A stretch of DNA of 35,980 nucleotides, taken from NCBI GenBank assembly GCA_945883545.1, contig CAMCXT010000030.1, positions 1 to 35,980 of the forward strand, read 5' to 3'. The notes under the pieces were generated by a model. That model did no database searches. It was not told the origin of the DNA and worked only from the letters and a program-made list of their open reading frames with translations. The position numbers and the translations under genes are program-made. Below are positions 1-7,247 of this stretch, piece by piece. The stretch is from Chitinophaga pinensis. GTDB taxonomy: Bacteria > Bacteroidota > Bacteroidia > M30B66. Each line of letters starts with the position of its first letter. Positions within the stretch are counted from its first letter, which is position 1.

Positions 1-783
1 TTAATCATTTTAGGTTTTCTCTTGGTTGTTTTGTCGTTGTTGTTTTTATTCTTCCGCAGATGGATCACGCAAAAACGAAAATTTGAAAGGCTGCAATTTC
101 AACATGAAAAAACAGAGATTTTAAAAACGCAGGAGCTTGAGAAACTCCAGGAACGCTTTGCTGCCATTGAGGAAGAACGAAACCGAATAGCCCGAGAATT
201 ACATGATGATATAGGTAGCTCTTTAAGCAGCGTAAGCATCTTTGCGGATCTTGCATCTAGAGAAGTTGACAAAGATCCAAGCAAGTCACTTGAGCTCATT
301 TTGCGGGTTAAATCGAAGACACAAGAGATATCGGAAAATATTTCTGACCTTATTTGGTCTATTTATTCAAGAAATGATTCTTGGGGAAATCTTATAGATC
401 GGATTAAGAATTTCTGCTTCGAAGTGCTCACAAATAAAGGGGTAGAAGTAGTAATTTCTGATGACTACCGTTTGCACGACTTGGAAATTTCAATTCTGTA
501 CAAAAAGAATCTTCTGCTATTTCTGAAGGAAGCAGTGAACAACATTTCAAAATATGCCAATGCAACTCACGTGGAGATTTCGATGAAATTAGAAGATGAT
601 CAAATTCTAATCTCCATTCACGACAATGGTATTGGGTTCGATCCAAAATCTAAAACACGCGGCAATGGACTTGCTGGATTTCATGCAAGAGCCAGTGCAC
701 TCGATGGCAATGTAACAATCGACTCTGCAGTTGGAAGCGGAACCCTTATTTTACTCAGTTTTAAAATCGAATTGCCGAAATAA
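1..783 (+). CDS. Sensor histidine kinase, 3' part (5' end outside window)
   Basis: The reading frame is open from base 1, so the gene begins upstream; a TTG at 22 is not a credible start. Visible parts, in order: a membrane segment (LIILGFLLVVLSLLFLFF), a charged coiled-coil linker (about bases 60-180), a dimerisation/phosphoacceptor helix with the H-box RIARELHDDIGSSLSS (His codon at 202-204), an N-box (LKEAVNNISKYANA) and glycine-rich ATP-lid motifs (DNGIGFD, GNGLAGF). This order is that of the HisKA_3/HATPase_c kinases that phosphorylate NarL/LuxR-type response regulators. The missing N-terminus would hold the sensory part; in Bacteroidota this is often a periplasmic beta-propeller or a TPR domain, but nothing here shows which. 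No response regulator gene lies downstream, so the partner is either upstream of the window or unlinked. Confidence 0.93.
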   Translation, partial: LIILGFLLVVLSLLFLFFRRWITQKRKFERLQFQHEKTEILKTQELEKLQERFAAIEEERNRIARELHDDIGSSLSSVSIFADLASREVDKDPSKSLELILRVKSKTQEISENISDLIWSIYSRNDSWGNLIDRIKNFCFEVLTNKGVEVVISDDYRLHDLEISILYKKNLLLFLKEAVNNISKYANATHVEISMKLEDDQILISIHDNGIGFDPKSKTRGNGLAGFHARASALDGNVTIDSAVGSGTLILLSFKIELPK

Positions 784-873
784 TAAGCTGATTTAATTGC
801 TATTATTGTTGATTCTTGAAAACTGATTTCCTTCTTGGGATGAAGGCCAATATCGGTTAATTTGAATTTGATC

Positions 874-2463
874 ATGCAGCATTTTTCTACACTTTTCCAA
901 CGGCTCGATCAAACCAATTCAACCAACGAGAAGATTTCTGCCTTAGAACTTTTTTTTCAGGAGGCAGATCCAGAAGATCAAATTTGGGGTTTAGCCTTAT
1001 TGTCGGGCCGCAAACCAAAACGAACCGTAAATACAGCTCTTTTGCGCACTTGGGCAGCCGAAATTTCTGGAATTCCCGATTGGCTTTTCGAAGAAAGTTA
1101 CCACACAGTGGGCGATCTAGCCGAAACAATTTCCCTGCTTGTTGATGGAAAACCTAGTGAAAACCAGAAGACACTTTCCCAATGGATGCAAACGCTTGCA
1201 CTTTTAGCAAAATCTGACGAAATTGAAAAGCGCGAAACCATCACCAATGCTTGGTTGGAGATGGATCCACAGCAACGATTCCTTTTTAACAAATTAATTA
1301 CTGGAGGATTTCGGGTGGGAGTATCGCAAAAATTGGTCGAAAAGGCGCTCTCAAGAATTCACAATATTCCTGCTGAAGTTCTTGCCCATCGATTAATGGG
1401 AAATTGGAGCCCAGAAAATACTTCCATTCAAGAATTAATTCACCAGAAGGTAATATCCGAAGATTTATCAAAACCTTATCCTTTTTTCTTAGCCCATCCA
1501 CTTCAAGATGAGCCTGAATCACTCGGCAGTTGCGATGATTGGCTTATTGAATGGAAGTGGGATGGAATTAGAAGCCAGGTCATAGTGAGAGATCAAAATA
1601 TATTTATTTGGTCGCGTGGTGAAGAATTAATTACCGATAAATTTCCTGAATTGCATGTATTGGCCGACAAATTACCCAATGGTGCAGTATTAGATGCTGA
1701 GCTAGTTGTTTGGAAAGACAACGTTGTTCAACCATTTCAATTATTGCAAACACGCATCAGCAGGAAAAATATCAGTAAAAAGCAATTGTTGGAAGCGCCT
1801 GCAGGCTTGATCGTTTACGATTTGTTTGAGTTTGAAGGAGTTGATTATAGAAACAATTCGCTCTCCGATCGCCGACAAAAATTACAAGAAATCATTGGTC
1901 AAATAAATCTTCCATTTGTCACTATTTCTGAAGAAGTGAAGTTCAATTCTTGGGACGAATTAAAAATCCTTCGCAATCAATCACGTGAAGTTCGTGCTGA
2001 AGGTTTTATGCTTAAACGCAGAAGTTCGGTGTATCAGGTTGGTCGAAAACGTGGCGATTGGTGGAAATGGAAAGTAGATCCAATGTCGATCGATGCGGTG
2101 CTGATTTACGCCATGCAAGGCCACGGTAGAAGAGCAAATTTGTACACCGACTACACATTTGCTATTTGGAAAAATGGTGCATTGGTTTCTTTTACGAAGG
2201 CTTACAGTGGTTTAACAGATGCCGAAATCAAAGAAGTTGATGCCTTTGTTAAGGCCAATACAATTGAGAAATTCGGTCCAGTGAGAAGCGTAAAAGCCGA
2301 ATTGGTTTTTGAAATTGGATTTGAAGGAATTCAATACAGCAGTCGACATAAATCGGGTATTGCATTGCGTTTTCCTAGGATGCTCAGATGGCGAAAAGAC
2401 AAGATAGCATCCGAGGCTGATGATATTGAATCATTGATCAAACTGATCGAAATAGGCAGTTAA
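874..2463 (+). CDS. ATP-dependent DNA ligase
   Basis: A 529-residue ligase that seals nicks using ATP through a lysyl-AMP intermediate. The N-terminal third is an alpha-helical DNA-binding domain (motif FLFNKLITGGFRVGVSQ). The adenylation motif I is EWKWDGIRSQ with the nucleotide-accepting Lys at residue 228. Later motifs are WSRGEE, DAELVVW, YDLFEFEG, EGFMLKRRSSVY and WWKWK, followed by an OB-fold domain ending in FPRMLRWRKDK. Length and domain order match the stand-alone bacterial ATP-dependent ligases of the LigB/LigC repair type. I chose the ATG at 874 over a TTG at 862 because MQHFSTLFQRLD reads as a natural N-terminus. Family members in Bacteroidota often neighbour an MBL-fold exonuclease and a DEXH helicase; neither is present here. 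The role is probably DNA repair, while NAD-dependent LigA would serve replication (inference). Confidence 0.93.
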   Translation: MQHFSTLFQRLDQTNSTNEKISALELFFQEADPEDQIWGLALLSGRKPKRTVNTALLRTWAAEISGIPDWLFEESYHTVGDLAETISLLVDGKPSENQKTLSQWMQTLALLAKSDEIEKRETITNAWLEMDPQQRFLFNKLITGGFRVGVSQKLVEKALSRIHNIPAEVLAHRLMGNWSPENTSIQELIHQKVISEDLSKPYPFFLAHPLQDEPESLGSCDDWLIEWKWDGIRSQVIVRDQNIFIWSRGEELITDKFPELHVLADKLPNGAVLDAELVVWKDNVVQPFQLLQTRISRKNISKKQLLEAPAGLIVYDLFEFEGVDYRNNSLSDRRQKLQEIIGQINLPFVTISEEVKFNSWDELKILRNQSREVRAEGFMLKRRSSVYQVGRKRGDWWKWKVDPMSIDAVLIYAMQGHGRRANLYTDYTFAIWKNGALVSFTKAYSGLTDAEIKEVDAFVKANTIEKFGPVRSVKAELVFEIGFEGIQYSSRHKSGIALRFPRMLRWRKDKIASEADDIESLIKLIEIGS

Positions 2464-2480
2464 AACAAACAAGGATAAAA

Positions 2481-2870
2481 GTGAGCAGCCCTGTAAGCCG
2501 GGTTCTGTAACTGATAAATCAGCTCTTTGTCATTTCTCTGGGATTACCGTCACCGATAACCTCAAGCAACCTACCCGCAACAGTGACCGAAGCCGAAGAC
2601 GGGCCGCCTAACTGTTGCCTATTTGGTCTTTCAACCCCTGAGGTTTACCAGCACTACGATCACCCGCAGCGTCGTGGGCTCTTACCCCGCGTTTTCACCC
2701 TTTCCGCATCAGATACACGATCTGTTGTGGTGGTTTGTTTTCTGTGGCACTTTCTGTCAGCTGTCGGTTACCCTTCAACTGCCTTCCCGTTAGGAAGCAG
2801 GGAGCCCTGTGTTGCCCGGACTTTCCTCATCTCGATGAAATCATCTTGACGCGACAAAGCGGACTGCTCG
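2481..2870 (-). ncRNA. rnpB: RNase P RNA
   Basis: The catalytic RNA of RNase P, which removes the 5' leader of pre-tRNAs. Read on the - strand, the 5' conserved region GAGGAAAGTCCGGGC lies at 2828-2814 and the 3' conserved region ACAGAACCCGGCTTACA at 2508-2492. These two blocks form the P4 core found in all bacterial RNase P RNAs. The terminal helix P1 is visible as GAGCAG (2869-2864) pairing with CTGCTC (2488-2483). The length of about 390 nt is normal for the A-type RNA. The ends are set from P1 and could be off by a few bases. The gene sits directly behind the CotH-type gene and converges with the ligase gene. An open frame at 2583-2849 on + lies wholly within this RNA and is not a gene. 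Confidence 0.97.
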
Positions 2871-2873
2871 TCG

Positions 2874-2881
2874 CAAAGGTA
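2874..2881 (-). promoter_or_regulatory. -7 promoter element of rnpB
   Basis: Read on the - strand this is TACCTTTG, a full match to the Bacteroidota -7 consensus TAnnTTTG. It ends 4 bases before the start of helix P1 at about 2870, exactly where transcription should begin. A clear -33 TTG is not seen; that region lies inside the last codons of the CotH-type gene. The box itself fits between that gene's stop codon (2885-2887) and the RNA. Confidence 0.7.
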
Positions 2882-2884
2882 AGT

Positions 2885-5800
2885 TTAATCCTTGATGAAT
2901 CTTTTTGAAAATGTTCTCTCGTTTCCTTCAGTGAATCGGAACAAATAAATTCCATTGGAGAAATCATCCACTTGCAATTCTATTTTTTGACTTCCCGAAG
3001 GCCAAGTTCCTGATCGAATTACTTTGCCTTCCAAATTGATGATCTCGTAATTTCCAGAAGTTACAGGAGCCTTTGATAATGCAACTTGGAAGCTCTCTAA
3101 TACAGGATTTGGTGCAAGCATGATCTCTTTATTAGATAGATCCTCAATGCCCGTTTCATCTAATGTGAAAAATGCAGTTAAACTGTTTACATCAAATGTT
3201 AAAGTGTCGTTCACAACCGGATTTAGCACGTTACTTATGATTTCATTTTCACTCCAATTTGAGAATACATATCCTGGATTTGCGATAGCTGTGAGTGTAA
3301 CCGGAATCCCATCAAAATAAATTCCTTCCCATGGATAACTGCTCGGCGTAATTGTATTTACCTTGATTTTTCCTGCACCCAATGGGAATACATCAATTTC
3401 CAAATCAACTTGTTTCGGTAAACTGTAGATCGTTTCAATTTGGTTTCTCACTTGCTCCGATCTACAAACCAAATCTTCTTTAAATTGATTGTTGTTGTTA
3501 ATGTATTCATTCATTTGACCATTTACATTGTTTGGATCTCCCCAACGCGCAAACTGTCTAGGCATTTCAATAATTGTCTCATAAAAGAAACTGTCGGCAA
3601 TAGCCACCAAAGAATCGCTCAAATAGGCAGAATTCATTAAGTCGGCAAATCGATTGATGAATAAATCATGAAAACGATTATTGCCCATACTGTTGAGCCA
3701 AATATTGGTGAAAATATTGCCTGGACTATCATTAATTAATCGTTGAATGGCATCTTGGTAGCAATCTGTCCATGCATTGGGTCGCATGGCCAATTCAAGA
3801 TCTTGGATGCAAAATCTCCAAGCATTGTTGGTGGCATTTGAACGATATATCTTAATGTTATTCTGCGGCCAATCGGCATTTCCCATCCATGTTTCTCCAA
3901 TGATATAATCCAGGTAAGAATTAACATCGAAGTAATTGTTCATTTGTTCGATGTATGAAGGATTTTGGATGTCGATATTGCTCCAATTCTCGTAAGATTC
4001 ATAATATGAGTCAACGGAACCTTCCACTGCTCTCAAAATCCCACCATAAAAGTAACTTAGTGAAAGAATTTCAATGCTTTCTGGGTCTGCATTGTCGTTG
4101 ATTTCGAAGAATTGCGAATCGAATTTTTCTCTCAATTCATACAATCCGAAATATCCACCATTGATATAGACTGAAACAGGTCTCCATCCAGAATAATATC
4201 CGTTAACTGGTGCGCACATCATTTCAACCTGCATGGCATCTTTATGCGGCAGTACTTGGTATTGGTTGCTGCCATTTCGGAGATATATTTTGCTGTATTC
4301 CGAGCGTTCAGCTTTGTTGGGAATTAATGGATAATTCACAGTGTTTCCGCCAACAATACTGTGGTCGAGTTCGAGTCGAAACGAATGCTGAGGATGCGAA
4401 CGACTTCCGCCAGCTCCGCCATCTTGGATCATCCCAGTGGCCTGGGAAAAAAGAAGATTGTGCTGGGGTGTTTCATCGAAATACTGTACATGTGCCGACT
4501 TTAACCAATCGTTGTTGTAGTTGGTGAAATTTCCATTGGGGCCGTAAAGATTGTTCACGTCCGTTACCAATGATAGGATAGGCGTTACGTGGTTTATTCC
4601 AATTAAGTAAGAAGCCGATTTAATTTCACTAGGCAATAAACCGGTTTTAAAACATCGAGCTTTAATTACGGCATTCTGAAAAATTAAAATGGGTGATCCT
4701 GTATAAAGATTAGAGCTTAACGTTGGATTACTGCCATCGGTCGTATATCTGATTTCAGTTTCCCCGCTGTTTCCGTTATACATTGTTAAATTTACAATAT
4801 TGTTAAAGATGCCTGAATTTACGGAGAATACTGGTGGAAGTGCAAAATCATCGAATTGCTCATTTCCATCGTTACTTGAATTAGGACTTGGTGTGAAGAA
4901 CAATCCAGTATTCGATGAGCCATTTGGAAGTCTTCCAACACTTAGGTCAACCGATTGCGCATCAACATCTAACTGTGAAATCAGTTGATCGTTTGGAGCA
5001 AATAGGTAGATATTTTCGCCATTTGCATTGATCTTGAAGTTCGTATGGTAATTGTAACCAGTTGTGCTGAGGAAATTCCCTGAAAAAGATTCAGTTGGTG
5101 TATTGTTCAGACTAATATCTATATAATCGTATTGTGTTGGATTTGTTGAAGCTACATCAAAGGCAATGGATTCAATATTTCCAGGGGTAATTCCTGCTTC
5201 AATGAGTTCTGAAGCTCTGAAAATGAATTGATTCCTAGCACTGTAATACCAATTTCCGTATGGTGCAGGATAAGATGTATTTCCAATTTGAATTACTCCT
5301 GTTCCTATTGTTAATCCGTTGATTTGAATGTTGGGCCTAAGATTCGAAACTTGACCTGTATTAAATCCACATGATGCGTCACCACCATCTACATAATTGT
5401 AAATAGAAGAGTTGAAATCTGTTTCAGATAGGTTAAAAACTGAGTTTTCTGAGTAACCAGAACTTACGTAGGAACAAACATTCAAAACGATATTTGAAAG
5501 TCCATCCCATACAAATGGCGTTGTGAAATTATGAACGTTCCAGCCTGTTTGAGGAATAAAACCTTGATCATTTAAAACGTTGGTGAACGGATTTGTTATG
5601 AATCGATTTTTTTCACTACAATAAACAAGTCGAAAATCTCCGGGTGCTAATATATCGCTTGGAAATGTCCATTGATTTGGCTCGTCGTCGTTATCGCTTA
5701 ATGTATAATTGAATAGATTAACGTCTGTATTTCCTGCATTGTAAATCTCGATCCAATCTTCAAATTCACCGTCTTCATCACTGATTATTGAGTTGTTCTT

Positions 5801-5893
5801 ATTCGAACCTTCATTAATCACTACTTGTCCAAGTGTTGTTTGAATACACATTAAAACAAGTGCCACAAGCGTTACAAGCCAATTTTTAATCAT
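2885..5893 (-). CDS. Secreted CotH-family protein with lamin-tail domain and T9SS sorting signal
   Basis: A 1002-residue exported protein. I place the start at the ATG at 5893, since MIKNWLVTLVALVLMCIQTT is a signal peptide; an in-frame ATG at 5947 would add 18 residues ahead of it. Domain order: signal peptide; lamin-tail (LTD) domain beginning VVINEGSNKNNSI; a middle beta-rich part; a chitobiase/HEX C-terminal-like module (YTTDGSNPTLSSNLYTGSP); a CotH kinase-like region (HSFRLELDHSIVGG, YGLYELREKFDSQFF-like, WRFCIQDLELAM); an InlB-type bacterial repeat (GYVFSNWSENEI); and a Por-type C-terminal domain (LAPNPVLESFQV to SKRFIKD) for type IX secretion. CotH proteins can be protein kinases in spore coats; the role of the Bacteroidota surface forms is unknown. 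The expected metal-binding Asp-x-Asp appears here as Asp-Leu-Glu. rnpB follows after about 14 bases. Confidence 0.9.
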   Translation of the reverse strand: MIKNWLVTLVALVLMCIQTTLGQVVINEGSNKNNSIISDEDGEFEDWIEIYNAGNTDVNLFNYTLSDNDDEPNQWTFPSDILAPGDFRLVYCSEKNRFITNPFTNVLNDQGFIPQTGWNVHNFTTPFVWDGLSNIVLNVCSYVSSGYSENSVFNLSETDFNSSIYNYVDGGDASCGFNTGQVSNLRPNIQINGLTIGTGVIQIGNTSYPAPYGNWYYSARNQFIFRASELIEAGITPGNIESIAFDVASTNPTQYDYIDISLNNTPTESFSGNFLSTTGYNYHTNFKINANGENIYLFAPNDQLISQLDVDAQSVDLSVGRLPNGSSNTGLFFTPSPNSSNDGNEQFDDFALPPVFSVNSGIFNNIVNLTMYNGNSGETEIRYTTDGSNPTLSSNLYTGSPILIFQNAVIKARCFKTGLLPSEIKSASYLIGINHVTPILSLVTDVNNLYGPNGNFTNYNNDWLKSAHVQYFDETPQHNLLFSQATGMIQDGGAGGSRSHPQHSFRLELDHSIVGGNTVNYPLIPNKAERSEYSKIYLRNGSNQYQVLPHKDAMQVEMMCAPVNGYYSGWRPVSVYINGGYFGLYELREKFDSQFFEINDNADPESIEILSLSYFYGGILRAVEGSVDSYYESYENWSNIDIQNPSYIEQMNNYFDVNSYLDYIIGETWMGNADWPQNNIKIYRSNATNNAWRFCIQDLELAMRPNAWTDCYQDAIQRLINDSPGNIFTNIWLNSMGNNRFHDLFINRFADLMNSAYLSDSLVAIADSFFYETIIEMPRQFARWGDPNNVNGQMNEYINNNNQFKEDLVCRSEQVRNQIETIYSLPKQVDLEIDVFPLGAGKIKVNTITPSSYPWEGIYFDGIPVTLTAIANPGYVFSNWSENEIISNVLNPVVNDTLTFDVNSLTAFFTLDETGIEDLSNKEIMLAPNPVLESFQVALSKAPVTSGNYEIINLEGKVIRSGTWPSGSQKIELQVDDFSNGIYLFRFTEGNERTFSKRFIKD

Positions 5894-5898
5894 CTGCA

Positions 5899-5906
5899 CA
5901 AAGTAA
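5899..5906 (-). promoter_or_regulatory. Candidate -7 element of the CotH-type gene
   Basis: On the - strand TTACTTTG, five of the six fixed bases of TAnnTTTG. It ends 5 bases before the ATG at 5893, so the mRNA would begin at or next to the start codon. It also lies inside the longer reading frame (to 5947), which supports the shorter start. Confidence 0.4.
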
Positions 5907-5999
5907 TTTTCGTAAAAATATATAAATGATGCATTAATCCCAAACATGCCAATAGTTTCGGATAGTTTATATAGTTAGATTTTCATTAATATTATAGAA

Positions 6000-6749
6000 C
6001 TACTGTAATTTGAATTTAATTGGTAAGGTAAAAGACATGGAATTTTTTTCTCCGTCCATTTCTGCAGGGATCCATTTCCCCATCTCACTAATAACCCGTA
6101 TAGCTTCATTATCTAAGAGTGGATCAACGGATTTAATTATTTTACATTTTTCAATTTCTCCTAAATTATTTACAATAAACTTAATGTAAACAACACCTTC
6201 AATTCCTTTTTTTCTTGCTTTATTCGGGTATTTAATGTTGGTAGATATGTATTTCATCAGTGCATTTTCGCCTCCTGGATATCTCGCTGCAACTTCATAT
6301 GGATAGTTTGTTGTGTCTTTTCCGTTTAAAGTGTAACAGCGACTATCTATTAACTTGCCATCTAAATAATTTTCATCTCTTTTCAGTTGTCCATTATCAT
6401 AATAAGTTTTCAATTTACCATGGTAATTGTTATTCTGATATTCTATTTCTGATTTAATTTTTCCAGTATTATGGAATCGAGTGGCTAAACCATTTTTAAT
6501 GAATTTCGGATAATTTGAGTATTCCGTTATTGAATACAATGCGCCAGATAAATAATGGATTTGCACCTTCGACTTTAAACTATCGTTGCCCAAAAATTCA
6601 ACTAGTTTGTAAAATGTAGCATTGCTGCTATCTACCACTGAAAGAGAATTGTCGAGGTAGATCCTTTTGGTTTCAATGGTTTGGCCTTTTAAAGTTAAAG
6701 GAGACAAATGGATGAGGATGCAAGCAATTAAGGTTACGATAAATTTCAT
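6000..6749 (-). CDS. Exported YwqK/MORN-like protein with TonB C-terminal domain
   Basis: A 249-residue protein. Residues 1-23 (MKFIVTLIACILIHLSPLTL then KGQ) are a signal peptide. Residues about 50-150 hold MORN_2/YwqK-like repeats (TRFHNTGKIKSEIEYQ, LKTYYDNGQLKRDENYLDGK). The C-terminal part is a TonB C-terminal domain: YPGGENALMKYISTNIKYP, then GVVYIKFIVNNLGEIEKCKI and FTLPIKFKL. TonB domains normally contact TonB-dependent receptors. Here there is a cleavable signal and no proline-rich linker, so this is more likely a periplasmic or surface TonB-fold protein than the energy transducer itself (inference). It stands alone, 107 bases upstream of the CotH-type gene on the same strand, with its own promoter, and ends in TAG. 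Confidence 0.85.
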   Translation of the reverse strand: MKFIVTLIACILIHLSPLTLKGQTIETKRIYLDNSLSVVDSSNATFYKLVEFLGNDSLKSKVQIHYLSGALYSITEYSNYPKFIKNGLATRFHNTGKIKSEIEYQNNNYHGKLKTYYDNGQLKRDENYLDGKLIDSRCYTLNGKDTTNYPYEVAARYPGGENALMKYISTNIKYPNKARKKGIEGVVYIKFIVNNLGEIEKCKIIKSVDPLLDNEAIRVISEMGKWIPAEMDGEKNSMSFTLPIKFKLQ

Positions 6750-6753
6750 TCCT

Positions 6754-6761
6754 CAAAAATA
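6754..6761 (-). promoter_or_regulatory. -7 promoter element of the TonB-domain gene
   Basis: On the - strand TATTTTTG, a full match to TAnnTTTG. Only four bases (AGGA) separate it from the ATG at 6749, so the transcript should be leaderless or nearly so. Confidence 0.6.
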
Positions 6762-7223
6762 AAATCATTTTGATTCACAATCATTTATTCTACTCAAGTA
6801 TTTTATTTTTTTAGAATGATCATTCAATGTTTATCGAGTTTGACTGATTTTGATGCTAAGCGAATGGAGCATTAAAATCTAAATTTCCAAAAGCCCTGAA
6901 CATACTTTTCCCCATTTGTTTTTCTTCATGATAGGAGGAAGAATCCCTTCTGTTTATTAATCAAATGAGGCATTTTATTTCATTTTGACATTGAAATGTT
7001 CTGATTTTGCATTTTAATTTCTGTATTGGGAATATTACATGTGTTTTTATGTTTAATTCGCAATGTAATGCTTTGATTAGCTAAAGAGTAGCCTTAGATA
7101 CTGAGGTTAATTTCTAGGCTTCATTATTTATTATATCGTGTAATTTAGCAATTGAAAGGCTTATCAATACTGATGTTTTGGTTCTAATTTGATTATCATA
7201 GTGATTTATCAAAAGAATAACTG
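6762..7223. other. AT-rich gene-free stretch between divergent genes
   Basis: About 460 bases, visibly richer in A+T than the neighbouring genes, between the divergent TonB-domain and helicase genes. I find no open frame of useful length, no tRNA-like fold, no repeat array and no strong hairpin. The helicase promoter sits at its right end. A long cold-regulated leader, as on some helicase mRNAs, is possible but not supported, because a good -7 box lies only 16 bases before the helicase ATG. Confidence 0.6.
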
Positions 7224-7231
7224 TACATTTG
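7224..7231 (+). promoter_or_regulatory. -7 promoter element of the DEAD-box helicase gene
   Basis: TACATTTG, a full match to TAnnTTTG, 16 bases before the ATG at 7248. This predicts a leader of about a dozen bases. No convincing -33 TTTG stands at the usual distance. Confidence 0.55.
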
Positions 7232-7247
7232 CGGCTTAAATATAATA

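Noticed and set aside
2583-2849. Open frame of 88 codons on the + strand
   Set aside because: It lies entirely within the RNase P RNA gene on the other strand, and its codons are explained by the conserved RNA sequence.
7032-7223. Possible long regulatory leader of the helicase gene
   Set aside because: A full -7 box 16 bases before the ATG makes a long leader unnecessary, and I found no stable stem in this part.
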